A program made the position numbers and the translations under genes. 64,000 nt of DNA from Trachelipus rathkii. Taxonomy: Eukaryota; Arthropoda; Malacostraca; Isopoda; Trachelipodidae. The first letter of the stretch is position 1, and the number at the start of each line of letters is the position of its first letter. Of this stretch, positions 38,541 to 51,309 are shown piece by piece. The DNA lies in contig JABUQX010042048.1 of assembly GCA_015478945.1 (NCBI GenBank), forward strand, positions 19,729 through 83,728, written 5' to 3'. Under the pieces are notes generated by a model. That model ran no database searches, was not told the origin of the DNA, and saw nothing but the letters and a program-made list of their open reading frames with translations.

Positions 38541-38580
<40 letters not shown>
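38480..38580. repeat. (AT)n microsatellite
   Basis: TA repeat. It is followed at 38588-38690 by alternating A and T homopolymers around ACGTT and ACACG, resembling the A/T-run block at 41505-41570. Confidence 0.92.
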
Positions 38581-38581
<1 letters not shown>

Positions 38582-38834
38582 GGGAATTAAAAAAAAAAAA
38601 AAAACGTTCGTTTTTTAAAAAAAAAACACGTTTTTTAAAAAAAGACCAATGGCCAAAATTTTGTTTTTTTTGTTTTTTTTTCAAATTACTATTTTTCATA
38701 TATATCAATCTTTTTGTGGTATTTAGCATTAAAATACAATATGTTAAAAGAAGTATACAATATATAAAGTAGAGTTTAGTCCTTAATAAAGTTTATTAGT
38801 GCTCTAGGGCATATAACTATTAATTCACATTGAT

Positions 38835-38934
38835 CTGATTATATATATATTATTATATATATATATAATATATATTATATATATTATATAAAATATAATT
38901 TATATATAATATATATATATAATATATATATATA

Positions 38935-38968
<34 letters not shown>

Positions 38969-38990
38969 AAGTATAATATATATATACTAT
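38835..38990. repeat. AT-rich array
   Basis: TATAATATA array joining the 3' tail of R copy 8. Confidence 0.92.
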
Positions 38991-38992
38991 TA

Positions 38993-41275
38993 TATTATCT
39001 ACCTTTTCTCCCCAAGACTTGGGGGTAAGGTGCAGAACAAGCATCAGAAAGAAACAGTAGTAAGAATATGACAAAAGTCGAAAAAGAAATGCCCAGCCTT
39101 ACCCCTCCCTCTATACCTATAATCAGTAAGACTCGTCGCAATCAGAAAATCCACCGTATAGCTTTCACGGGACTGTCGACGGAACCCTCACTATGGTAAG
39201 ATCATCAGAATGTAAGGTTCATCCAACATTGACCAGTGGCCACAACCTATCCCCCCCTCACAAAAACCCGCCATTCTCTCTATTATGAATCTTTATTCTC
39301 GCCTCTGCCAAACTCACATTTCTCTCTTCAATCATTCGTTTACATTCAATCACTTTCTTCGATTCTCCCAGCCCGTGCGTTTTGCAACACACTCGCCACG
39401 TATACATCTGCTTAAAAACGACTATCATTCATCTTTTCCATAGGACCAAACCATCTCAACATACTTTCATTTATTCTCTCGTTATACCCCTTTCTTCACA
39501 CCACACAAGTTCCTAATGCGTTCATTCCCATTTTATCAATTCTTTCACATAGCATGCCCTAAGATTGTCCATCTGAACAAACATTGAACTTTAGATCTAT
39601 ACTTCTTATTTCAGACAATTAGTCTCACTACTATACAATAACACAGGTAACAACATACCCTCATGTTAAAGACCCCTTTAGCCACTAAAATTATTCCCTT
39701 TAAATTCATCCAACGATTTATTTTCACCAGCCACCTTCTTCCAATCACAACTTTCCTACTAAACTCTTCATCATCCGTTCCTCTCACCAACACTATACCC
39801 TAAATATTTAAACTCAGACACTTTGTTCCAGCTGCCTCACCATCTAACATAACTTCACACTGAAGGACTGTCCTCACTCACAACCATAACCGAAATACAA
39901 TTTATTCTTCCTCTCTCTATTTTCTCTATCATTGCTTCAATGTAAAGATTTGTCCACACATCCTCTACACTCCTAAACGCACCTTGTTCTTCACCAATCA
40001 GTCCTTCAGTCATGTCTGCGCACTCTTCGACCAAAATACCAGCAATATCTTCCCTACAAACACTCAATAAACTAAATACCATATAATTTCTACAGTTCCC
40101 TTTCCCTTACCTATAAAATGTTACATTACTGCTCTCCTCCAATCCCATCGAAACTACTACCCCCATAAAACTCTTTATACACAAAACTCAAGACCAATCA
40201 AATCACATGCTTTGCCTCCGTTTTTGATCATTTCACCAATAATTTCTTCATCTATACCTTGCAATTTACCATTCTTCAACTTCTCACTCTACCCTTCCTC
40301 CTCTTGCTAATAACCTCATCCCCAAAATACCTATTCCTTCTTGTACCATCAAACCAACACACAGTCATTATCACCTCATCATTACTGCCAATATAATACA
40401 GATTTTCAAAGTGTTCTTTCCACCACTCCACTCAATCCATTTCATCAATTACAAAACACCACCCTATCATTTTCTTAGAGGTTCCCCTTATTCTAATCTA
40501 AACCTTTCGCGCTTCTTCCAGAAGAGCTTCCTTATTCCCTTGTAACCATTCATCCTCCTCCAAACTGTCATATTACCTCTTCTTTCTCTTACATTATGCA
40601 TCTTTAGATTCCTTTTCCTTCCGTATATTAAATTCCAAGCATCTTCTTTGAACTTATCATTTGCTTTTAGTACATTTCAACCACGCTTTCTATTTTACTT
40701 TTAAACCGCTTGCATCACCTCTATATTCCACCACTCACTGTTATCATTCTTCCTTCCTACTTTAGCACACCCACCATATCTTGCACTGCAACAATTCCTT
40801 CATTCATTGCCTTCCCAGATTTATTTCATTTCAACTTTTCACATCAAACTGATTTACTGCGAGCGTTCCATGTACAATACTTATCCTTATTACCTTGTTC
40901 ACTAAACTTCTCACTCTTAAATTTACCCACTTTCCTTCGGTATCACCTTCCTCTCCATCCAAGTCCCACTAACTTCAATTTACATTAGAACAACATAATG
41001 ATCCGAAAATCCCATTCCTAAACCCCTCACTGATTTAACATCAGATACATACTTCAACATCTTCTTCTTCATCCAACACAAATTCAATCATACTTTTCAC
41101 TTCAATTACCATCTCTACCTACACCAAACCCCGAGTATACTTATGGATACTCTGTGTTTAAAGAAAGTATTACTACACACATACCTCTCCCTCACAGATC
41201 AATCACCTTCCTACCATTCTCATTCTCCTGACATCACCCCAAACCACCTTTAATTACTCATCCTTTTTTTGATCC
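38993..41275 (-). mobile_element. Family R copy 8, internally deleted
   Basis: Minus strand. From the 3' end (CTTTTCTCCCCAAGACTTGGGGG) through the C-terminal region to about 39885, where AACCATAACC jumps directly to GAAATACAATTTATTCTTCC. This joins the reverse transcriptase text before the first catalytic motif to text after YADD, so roughly 400 bp including both catalytic blocks are gone. It continues through the linker (about 40200-40700) into the endonuclease region, ending near 41275. It is longer towards the 5' side than copies 7 and 9. Confidence 0.8.
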
Positions 41276-41284
41276 ATATACATA

Positions 41285-41366
<82 letters not shown>

Positions 41367-41625
41367 GTATATATATAATATATAAATATAAAATCCGTAT
41401 TAATAGTCAAATTTAGGCCTAAAAGGGATTGTCCACTGTATATTTAAAACATCTTATACTATAAACTAAAAAGAGGAGACACTTAAAACAAAACAACAAA
41501 AAAAAACTGTTTTAAAAAACGGTTTTTTTTTCAAAAAAAAACAAAATTTTAAAAAAAACCGTTTTTTTCACAACCATATATATTATAATATATAAACTAT
41601 ATATATATATATATAATATATAATA

Positions 41626-41664
<39 letters not shown>

Positions 41665-41685
41665 ATATATATATATATATATATA
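41285..41685. repeat. AT arrays around an A/T-run block
   Basis: (AT)n at 41285-41370 and 41580-41685. Between them is unique sequence and a block of A and T homopolymers with CGGTTTTTT / AAACCG symmetry (41505-41570), similar in style to 38588-38690; perhaps part of a small DNA transposon. Confidence 0.7.
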
Positions 41686-41692
41686 TCATCAT

Positions 41693-42645
41693 CAACCACC
41701 TTTTTCCCCAAGACTGGGGGTAAGGTGCTAACATGCACCGGAAACAGAATATAGCAAGAAGAAAATGCCCAAGTTCGAAAAAGAAACCCCAGCCTACCTC
41801 CCCTTTATACTATAGTGAAAACTCGCCGCAGTCAGAAAATCCACCCAAGAGCTTCACGGACGGACCCTCACTATGGCATCTCGCCAATGTGGGTTCATCC
41901 CTTGGGCCCCAGGGGCCACAACCATACGAAATCTGTCTTTACTTCCTATTATGCACTTTCTTCTTGCCCTCCCAAACTCACATTTCACTCCTTCAGACAT
42001 TTTGCTGACGCAATCCACTTTTTCTCGGTCTCCCAGCCTGAATCTCAACACACTCACCACTAAACAACCCGCTTAACCAAACCGACTATCATCCATCCTT
42101 TCCACATGACCAAATATCTAAACTACTTTCATTATTTCTCATTTATCCCCTTTACACAACACACTCTAACACGTTCATTCCTCATTTTATCAATCTTTCT
42201 CACACCTAACACGGCACCCTAAGATTGTCCATCTGAACAACATTGTACTTTAGATCTCTATACCTATTCCTAGACCATAGTTCACTACTATACAATAACA
42301 GATAACAACATACCCTCATGTAAGACCCTAGGCACTCAAGACTTAGTCTCTTACATCCACCAAGGATTTAATTGCACCAGCCCACCTTCCTGCAATTCAC
42401 AACTTTCCTACTACAACTCTGGCATCATCCGTTCCTTTTCGTCCGACATATATATCCTAAATATTATACTCAGTCACTTGTCAAGCTGCTCACCATCTTG
42501 TATACTTCACACTGAGTAACTGTCCTCACTCACAAACCATAACCTTACTCTTATCTACGTTTACTTTCAAACCCACCTTTTACACACCCTGCAAATCTCA
42601 ACCAATCCTCTAAAACTCTCCTCAGATTCACCGCACAAAACCATA
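41693..42645 (-). mobile_element. Family R copy 9, 5'-truncated
   Basis: Minus strand, from the conserved end (TTTTTCCCCAAGACTGGGGGTAAG) to a break at TATGGTTTTGTGCGG, the same reverse transcriptase position as copy 7. The FGH region is near 42090-42110 with small indels. Beyond the break is (AT)n-like sequence, then R copy 10 in the other direction. Confidence 0.8.
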
Positions 42646-42752
42646 TTATATATATATATATACTATATATAATATATATATAATATAATATATTATTATA
42701 ATATAATATATATATATATTATATTATATATATATAATATAATATATATACG
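42646..42752. repeat. AT-rich array
   Basis: TATAATATA units between the heads of R copies 9 and 10. Confidence 0.92.
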
Positions 42753-42754
42753 AA

Positions 42755-44375
42755 TGGTGATGATTGGATTTGGAAGTTGTTAAACAAAGCGTTTATTGGA
42801 GGTATATAGTAAAAAAGATTCCGAGGAGAGAGAGCAATATTAAGTACCTTTATAAAGAGTAAAGGGATAAGTAACTGTAAGTATTATGGGTAATTAGTTT
42901 TATGATTGTAATGAAATATATATTGCTGGTATTGGTTCGAAAGAGTGCGTCGAATGACTGAATAACTGATTGAAGAACAAGGTCGTTTAGAATGATAGAG
43001 GATTGTGTGATTCAAATCTCTACATAAACAAATGATTGGATAATGGAGGGAGAGAAAGAATTAATTTGCATTAGATTTAGAGATTTTTCAAACATGCGTG
43101 TATAATAGATTAATAGGAGCTCTATGGCAGGTGTTAGTTTATGGTGTTGGTGGTAAGCTTCTGAATAGAATCAAATGTATGTTTGACGATAGTGAAGCCG
43201 TGTTAAGAATAAATAGAGTTCAAAGCGTGATTGGTTTAATATTAATAGCGGAGTGAACAGGGATGTGCTATGCTCCTTGGCGATAAAATCTGTATATGGA
43301 TGAGGTTATGAAAGTAATTAAGGTTAGGGGGTGACAAGATAGTTAGAATGAGGAAATGGAAGAGATGGAGGATTTCCACCTATTATATGAGGATGATTTG
43401 TTTGTTGTGGCGAATCTAAGCAGAGTTTGAGAGAGCTGATAGAGAGATTGAGAGTGTGTAAAATGAGGGTTGAAAGTAAACAATAAGGAGTAAGGTTCAT
43501 GTTGTGAAGAACATCCTCAGGTGAAGTTATTTTAGGATGTACGAGCAGCTGGAAAATATTCATAATTTAAATATTTAGATAAATGTTGGATGAAAAGGAG
43601 CGGATGATGCAGAGTGTATAGTAGGAAAATTGTGAATGCATAATGTGGTTCAGTTAAATCGTTGGTGGATGTAAAAGGGACTAAGTTTGACTGTCGCAGG
43701 ATCTTACGATGAGGTATGTTGCAACCCGTTTTAATGCATAGTAGTGGGACTATGGTCTTGAATAAGAGGTATAAATTACAATGTGTTCAGATGACAATCT
43801 TAGTGGCGTGTTAGGTGTGAAAAGAAAGAGATAAAAAGAATAACGTATAGAGAATTTGTTTGGTGTGAGAATGGATAAATGAAGAGAAAATTAAAATACA
43901 TTTGAGATTGTTTGGTCATGTGGAAAGGATGAATGATAGTCAGCGTTAATCAATGTATAGTGGAGTGTGTGGGAATCGACCAGATGTAAGACTGGAGAAA
44001 AGTGGATTGAATCAGAAAAGAAGGAATGTCCGGAGGAGAGAAATGTGAGATTGCAGAGGCGAGAAGAAAGGTGCATAATGGAGTGAATGGCGGGGTTTGT
44101 GAGGAGGTATGGCTGTAGCCCACCTGGCCAAGTAATGAACCCCACATTACGAAGATGTCATTAGTTGAGGGTCCGTCGCGGTCCCGGAAGCTCTAGGGTG
44201 GATTTTTTGACTCGTCGAGTTCTCACTAATTGTATAAAGGCGAAGCTGGCTTCTTTCTACTTGCTCATATTCTTCTACTATCTTTTCTGTTCCGGTGCAT
44301 GTTACGCAACCTTACCTCCTAGTCTTGGGATGAGAAGATGGTGGGATAATGATAGAATATGATGATATCAAACTA
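42755..44375 (+). mobile_element. Family R copy 10, 5'-truncated
   Basis: Starts in the linker before the reverse transcriptase (AAGCGTTTATTGGAGG as in copy 4) and runs through a badly eroded reverse transcriptase to the end (CTTACCTCCTAGTCTTGGG). The YADD position near 43383-43396 reads as ATGAGGATGAT. Very many one-base indels. Confidence 0.8.
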
Positions 44376-44389
44376 TTATTTCCTCTGCT

Positions 44390-44520
44390 TTATATATATA
44401 TAATATAGTACATAAAGATATATATGTAGTGTGTGATATATATATAATATATATATATTATATATATATAAAATATATAATATTATATATATATATTATA
44501 TAGATTTATTTATTATATAT
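44390..44520. repeat. AT-rich array
   Basis: TA-rich sequence with a GTAGTGTGTG interruption. Confidence 0.85.
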
Positions 44521-44524
44521 GCAA

Positions 44525-44670
44525 TTTTGTACTTAATTGTACTTGTACTTTTTACTTGATACCATGTACTTACTTGTACTTGAATACACTATTCTAAAGT
44601 ACTTTACTTGTACTGAACAATTCTAGATACTGTACTTGTTTACTTGGAAAAAAGTACTGAACCAAGCCTG
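44525..44670 (-). mobile_element. hAT-like right end (CAGGCTTGGT)
   Basis: The minus strand starts CAGGCTTGGTTCAGTACTTT with GTACAAGT subterminal repeats, the inverted counterpart of 38226-38345. Flanks (TATAATATAT left, ACTAAATA right) do not give a clear target duplication. Confidence 0.5.
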
Positions 44671-44718
44671 ACTAAATATTATTTGTATAGATGGTGAGTA
44701 GTGTGTATTATATATATC

Positions 44719-44749
<31 letters not shown>

Positions 44750-44799
44750 GATATAATATAATAATATTATATATAGAATATAAATATATATCATCCTTC

Positions 44800-46785
44800 A
44801 AACTATTAATATTATTTATCCGAACAATTCCTTCAAACTACTAATTATTATTATTCTCCGACATAGTCCTACTACTTATATGGAAACTCCCACACAGATC
44901 CACATCCCCTACCCTTAAAACTCAATCAACATACTTCAATTAATATCAATGACATAAAAATCAAGCATAAAGAACTACACCACATCCTAATTAAATAAAA
45001 TATACACATAACACTTATACAACCTTACCCAAAATTCTTAACTCTCCGAATTTCCCAACTACACAACCCTAAGACAAGACAAGAATCCACCCAAACATGG
45101 CCTAGTTACACTCTTACTCAAAAATATCAAATTCCTAAATATCGCAAATCACACTCACAAAAACATGAACAACCAAATATCCGCTTACCAATTAATAGAA
45201 GTAGAAATCAATAAAAAACATACAACCTAATTAATTTTTATGTCTCTCCATTTACATCTCACCACTGCCCACAGGATTATATCCCAGACCTATCCCTTTT
45301 AACACAATATAATAACTTAATATTGGTCTGAGACTTCAATGCACCTCACTTTGCACATCATTCTCACACACACATACACCAAGAGGTTACACATTTATAG
45401 ACAACTTACATTCACTCAGTATCCTCAACAACAGAAAACAACCTACTCGACGACCACTACAACAACTAGAACTCCACATCCCCCGATATCTCTCTGTTCC
45501 CCCAAACTCAAGTTACCACAACTTGGCAAACACCTTTTATGCTCTACTCAGATCATATCCCAATTCTAATCTAATCCCAATACAACATAAACACCCTACA
45601 CTCACACATCTTTTAAATAACATATATCAACTACAAGAATGCAAGCTGGCAAGTTCGTACTGACCTCATAGAACTGGATCTAAAATCCATTCTAACAACT
45701 GATTTCTCCTCTTTCAACAAAGCAAGACTTGTAACACGAATAAAATAATTCCAAAAGCATCCAAAAAAACAAATCCCTCATGGCTACCGCAAACGATTCA
45801 ACCCAAACTTCTCGCCAGAAATTGATAACCTAATAAAACAAACTCCTCAGACAAAATGGACAACCAAATCGAAACAATCTAAAGCAAATAATAAGACCTC
45901 AACAATAGAATAAACAATCTATTCAACTTAAATCAGAAAAGAATTCGCAACAATACATCCAAACACTAAATCATAAAAAATATTCAGAACAATAAAAAAA
46001 ATCTACACATCACAAACTCAACCCCACCAACCCACTAAGCCATCTTCAAACAAAACAATAAAATCCCCAGCCCCTCCAAAAAACAATGCATTATTATTAT
46101 GTCGCACTATTCAAAAACCAGCCATAAACCCACAATCTCAAAAATAGACAAACAATTAAACGAATTAAAAGGCTAAAACTAAATCAAGAAAATTCCTCCA
46201 TTCGCTCCCTTAGAAGTACTCAGCACTATCAAAGCCTCAAAAGCTCACAAGCAGTGGGACGAAATCAAATATCCAACATTCATCTCAAACACTTGGGAAT
46301 TAAAGCTATCACAGTCCTAATTCAAATATTTAACATTGCATGACAAACCAACACCCTCCCACAATTCTGGAAACACGCACACATAATTCCAATACTAAAA
46401 CCAAACAAACCGACTTCATATAGACACATATCATTGCTGCCTACAGTAACCAAAGCACTCGAAAGGTTAATCCTAAATGGAATCTCCCCATTTATCAGAC
46501 TCACAACATGGATTTAGAAAAAACACTCCTACCACTCTCCTAACCGATCAACATAACATCCTTACAGGTTTTAACCATACTCCTCCCCCTTCCCATACTC
46601 TCCTAGTAGCAATAAATATCAATAAGGCATTTCATACAGTCCCCTGTCATCTGTTAATAGACAAAGTATTAAAGACAGATATAACCATCAGACAAAAAAT
46701 AATAGAAAATTTCCAATCCGGTTATACAGCTTGTCATACAAGGACGCCATTCCTGATGTACATACAAATTATATAATATAATCAG
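44800..46785 (+). mobile_element. Family A non-LTR retrotransposon, copy A4
   Basis: Includes a decayed endonuclease (DFNAPHFA near 45335, the GDFNAHH-type catalytic segment) and a reverse transcriptase with a HIIPIL segment near 46385, SYRHISLLP near 46420, a QHGFRKN segment (about 46500) and INKAFHTVP (about 46620-46645). It is cut at about 46775, at the position of the conserved VPQG motif, and followed by the family T repeat. A 99-codon frame (46477-46776) is still open. Catalytic YADD is absent through truncation. Confidence 0.75.
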
Positions 46786-46789
46786 TCCC

Positions 46790-46905
46790 TTGCTTCCCCA
46801 TAACTGGAGGTAAGGTGCTTAAACATGAATCAGGAGTCTGAGGCATGCATGAGCATTTCTAGGGTATAAATAAGTTGCAGCGGGACCCAAACCCAGCTAC
46901 CACTA
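46790..46905 (+). repeat. Interspersed repeat tail (family T), copy 2
   Basis: Plus-strand copy of the repeat at 8025-8150 (CTTCCCCATAACTGGAGGTAAGGTGC...). Continues with ATGGATAGAAACTGTGATGGAG, which recurs near 16875. Confidence 0.6.
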
Positions 46906-46972
46906 TGGATAGAAACTGTGATGGAGAAAGAGGATTGAAATTAGCTCCAATACATATAATAAAAAATATTAC

Positions 46973-47172
46973 CTGCATACAATTTTTGTTCCCTTTGGGT
47001 GTTTGTCAAAAGGTATCGAATTGGAAGTTGAGCAAAGAGATAAGGTGAATAGGTGTGAACTCTTCTGTTACTTGCTACAATCTGATGCATGTTTGATAGC
47101 CTCATATCTTCGTAAAGAAGCAGATAATAAAGTAACAGCAACTGAGAAGTCATTACTGAAGAAACTTCAATA
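46973..47172 (-). CDS. INTS2: INTS2 exon (most upstream visible): QLLLLYYLLLYED segment
   Basis: 200 bp on the minus strand. Acceptor TTTATTTCATAG before 47172, donor GCAG|GTAATA after 46973. It begins with one base finishing a split codon and ends with one base that joins the exon at 34474. SQLLLLYYLLLYED and LPIRYLL correspond to vertebrate AQLLVLYYILSYEE and IPIKFLI in the same order. The frame is open and clean. Upstream exons for the N-terminal two thirds were not recognised between here and 64000. Confidence 0.88.
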
Positions 47173-47652
47173 CTATGAAATAAAAGAAAGTTTACAATTA
47201 ATCAAATTTCTCATTTACTCAAGAAAGATAATGAATATTATCAGTATAAGAAAATACTCATTAGAAAGAATGATCAATCTTTTTTAAAATATTTTATACG
47301 CTAATTTTAAGTGAATTTAACATTCAATGCACCTAAATCATTACAATAAGAGAGGTTTTAATCTAAATGTGATCATATGCAATAATTTTGAATGATACGT
47401 ATAAGATTTCACAATTAGTGTTTATTAAATATAAAAAATCGACAAAACTTAAGTTCTGACTCTAAGTCAAGATTTACTTTTGTTTTTGAGAAGAAGTATT
47501 GGTATTTGAAGGTGATGGTCCTCGACTCAACCTCTTCAACTGGTGAGAGCTTTTACTTTCTTGCCTACCTATTGGTGTGGAGCACCTAAGTCTTTTCATT
47601 CGAAGATTATTCTGTACATATGTAGACTCTCGTACTTGAGTCTCCTGCTAAA

Positions 47653-47656
<4 letters not shown>

Positions 47657-47721
<65 letters not shown>

Positions 47722-47731
47722 TATTATAAAT

Positions 47732-47815
<84 letters not shown>
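47657..47815. repeat. (AT)n microsatellite
   Basis: Long TA repeat at the 3' edge of family A copy A5. The preceding 47173-47656 is AT-rich and unassigned. Confidence 0.95.
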
Positions 47816-47816
<1 letters not shown>

Positions 47817-47849
47817 TTGCTTTACTTTCCCACCTCTGACCACAATATA

Positions 47850-48550
47850 TTAGAGCGGCCACACTGCTTCCAGATACCCTGCCACCTTGACCAGTCTCCT
47901 CCACAGATCATCCAGGGTTGACATGCTCCAGATTGCTCTGGGTAGAGAGTTGGAGTGACAGTTAAGAAGGAAATGGCATATAAGTTTCCAGGACCTGGTT
48001 ACAGTTTGGGCCGATATTTGTAGTGGTTTGATTCTGTGTTTATAATATTGCAAGTTTGGGTGGTGGCCGCATCTTAATTTGGTCAAGGATGACTGAATAG
48101 TTCTTGGAAGAAAGTTGAATTCAGGTGCTATTCTGGTGGATGCTCGTTTAGTATCCTGTTTGGTAGTCTGTTTCTGAGACAGTTTTCAGTTAGTAGTGTG
48201 TGGATATATTTAGTGTAAGATGTGTTGATTTGTGATGGTGGGATGTTGTTCAGAATTTGTTTGTATACTGCAGATGAAGAAGAAGGTTCTTTAAGCCTGT
48301 GGTGGGTAGAATTGGATAGGGCAGTATGGCATGGATGTTGGGGGTGTTTGAGTTTTGGCGATGAATTGTGTGCTTATCATTCCTAGGTGTATGTCTATGG
48401 GTAGCATTTTAATTTCCTCATGTAAATGTTGTTGTGGTGTTGTTGATGTACATCCTGTTATAATTCCGAGTACTTTGTTTTGTGTTGTTTGTAGTTTTTT
48501 TGTTGTTTTTGGTCAGTAGTAGGTGCCAGGTTGGAGAGGCGTAGTTTAGT
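47850..48550 (-). mobile_element. Family A non-LTR retrotransposon, C-terminal fragment A5
   Basis: The minus strand reads KLQTTQNKVLGIITGC (about 48497-48450), then KMLPIDIHLGMISTQF (about 48415-48370), the region behind the reverse transcriptase. A further conserved C-terminal piece follows to about 47850. It lies beyond the INTS2 exon at 47172 in the same orientation. Confidence 0.75.
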
Positions 48551-49309
48551 GCCTTTACCCTACCCCCGCTACGCTTTCTCTTACCCCTACTGAAGGGGTT
48601 ATTCCAACCAAAACGCCTGGTTTAGCAGAGGCCCGTGTGTCTGCTTGGAGAAAGGCTTAGCTGACTCAGCAACACAAGCTCTCGTTCTTATTTCGGCAGG
48701 AGGGGCTCCCGTGGGAGATACCCCTCCATCAGTAGAAACACATACCCGAGCGGGTATTGTTGCTATAATCGTACTTAATACTTTTGGCAATCAAGCTGTG
48801 GTGGTTCGGCTATTTAGTTTTTTTCTTTTTGTCTCAATTGTTTTTTTTCTTTTTTTTTCTTAGGTTACGAGAGAAGGAACATCAAGGAACAAGGAGAGCA
48901 AGGAAATGCAGTGAAAAAGTGTTATTTGAGTGTGATTATTTAAAAATTAAAAAGGGGGAAATTAATTAATTACTATTTTTAATTTCTTATTATTTAAGAA
49001 AAGTCGTTTCATTTAAAGTAAAGAAGTAAATCATTTTTAAATCTCTTTTTCAGTTAATTAAAGTTTGGACTGATTTACATTTTTTTAAGTATTGAATGGT
49101 GACTATTTAATTATTTAATTATAAAGGAAATTATTCGATTAATGAGTAAGGAATCTGTTTATGGGATCGGATCTTGTATGAGGAATGGTAAATTGGATGA
49201 TTCAGATGTTTCAAGGGATTTTGATGTCTGTGGAATCTTTTTCTAAATTTTCAATGGTAAGGGTAATTATGGTTTGTTGTATTACTTTAATGGATAATTG
49301 AATTATTAT
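48551..49309. other. Unassigned region with GC-rich patch
   Basis: 48560-48830 is clearly richer in GC than its neighbours and open on both strands (72 and 63 codons), but no family was recognised. The rest is AT-rich. Confidence 0.4.
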
Positions 49310-49462
49310 TAGTGATGCACCGATACCATGGTATCGGTATCGGTGGTATCGGTCGATTTTTGAGGTATCGGTATCGGGAATTTTGTGAGTAGTAGTATCG
49401 GTATCGGCAAAATTTTGCCGATACCTTTAACCGATACCACACATTTTGCGTCTTTAAATTGA
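49310..49462 (+). mobile_element. hAT-like terminal fragment
   Basis: Starts TAGTGATGCACCGATACC, followed by dense GGTATCGGTATCGG repeats and their inverted forms. Same terminal type as 34119 (-). The inner part is replaced by (AT)n. Confidence 0.55.
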
Positions 49463-49464
49463 TT

Positions 49465-49690
<226 letters not shown>

Positions 49691-49927
49691 ATGTTCCATC
49701 TTGTCCCGCATTGCTGAAGGGTGTGTGGTGTTGGTAGTTGAAAGGATTTGAGCTTATCAACACACCATTTCACGGAAGCTAGATTTGGATGGAAGGAGGT
49801 TTTCAGCACATTGCTATTCAGACGAAGAGAATTTAAAAAATTTCTTCAATGGACTCGACGAATTCGAGAAGGGTAGCTTCACCCTTTCTAGAAATTAAAG
49901 TTTTAAATTTCATGTTTTTTAATTTTG

Positions 49928-50065
<138 letters not shown>

Positions 50066-51309
50066 CCGTAATTTGTCTGAAAATCCCTACCTATCGACCT
50101 ATGTATATATTTATATACTTATTTCGTTTTGTATTTTGCTTACGAACGTAAGAAATGCTTCAAGTTTGCGTTCGTTTTGTTAAACAGCGCAAAATCGTAA
50201 AAAATGCTTACAAACGTAAAGGAATTTCCTTAATTCTATAAGGTTGCTATTTCCTGTGATTGCCGAATTTAGCATGTTCTAACGTAAAAATGTAAAACAA
50301 GAAAAAATGCGGCCTTGTAGGCTCCGTTTGAATTTATGAATATTTCCATTCAATAAAAATCAGCTTTAAATCTATAATTTCTTCCAAATCATAAACTCCA
50401 TCACAATAGTTGATCAATTTTTTGTTAATATAAACCATTTGTTATTGTTTTATTTCTGTTTTATCCGAAAATCGACGAGCTCCATCACAACAGCTTATTA
50501 TTTCAATTGTTTGCAAACAAAAGCAACTTTTATGAGAAATCGTTGTTCGTTTTTGCACGAAATTCAGCAATTAGTACAGGCAGTCAGGAGTGGCAAAGAA
50601 GTCTTATGGATATTACATGTAGGTTTTTTAAGTGTTTTGTTATATTTTTTCCAAATTTTTTAAGAGTTCCTCCTCACCTTTACGCAACAGCCACATTTTT
50701 TGAAGGGACTATGCCGATCCGTTAAATTTTTACTATGACGCAGGATCATATACTGTGCCCCTATTGAGGTTGCCATAGTGATCTCTGACCACAAGCGTAA
50801 ATTTTCTGGTGTTGAAGACCGATTGCGGTGAGATTAGTTCGAAAGGAGATGCCCATGCGTTTGAAGCTCGCATCTTTAGTTGTTAGAAAGTTTGACCTAC
50901 AGTCGATGTTACATTTGGCACATTTATATTTGTACACGATTTGTGTGACCTCAAGTTCATAGGAATGCTTTCTTTAATCTTAATTTGAGTTTGTTGGTTA
51001 ATATAAAGATATAAGAAAACTTGCATTGTGGAAAGTTTTTTGTATTAAGATATTTCAAATCGTGAGAGTGAAGACATTGAAAGGGGTCCATAGCAGGGAA
51101 GCAGAGCAATAAACAGGAAAGTTTAGGCACATCATATGCAGTAGTTTCTAGGGCATAAATGTTAATTATCGAGAAACGAGTAAAACAAGTTTATCAAAAA
51201 GGGTGAGGGATAAAGGAGCTCAAAAAACCTAGAAAAATTTTCGACTAGGGGTAGGAAAGGTGATTTCTTCATTGGGAAAAACTTTCCAATCAGAACAAAA
51301 TAAACAGAC
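50066..51309. other. No recognised gene
   Basis: Contains a plus-strand open stretch, 50480-50620, between an AG and a GTAGGT (readable as RNRCSFLHEIQQLVQAV), which could be an exon or an old repeat; I cannot name it. The rest is non-coding in appearance. Confidence 0.35.

Noticed and set aside
38226..44670. A single intact hAT transposon
   Set aside because: No transposase and no matching target duplication; kept as two ends and a hypothesis.
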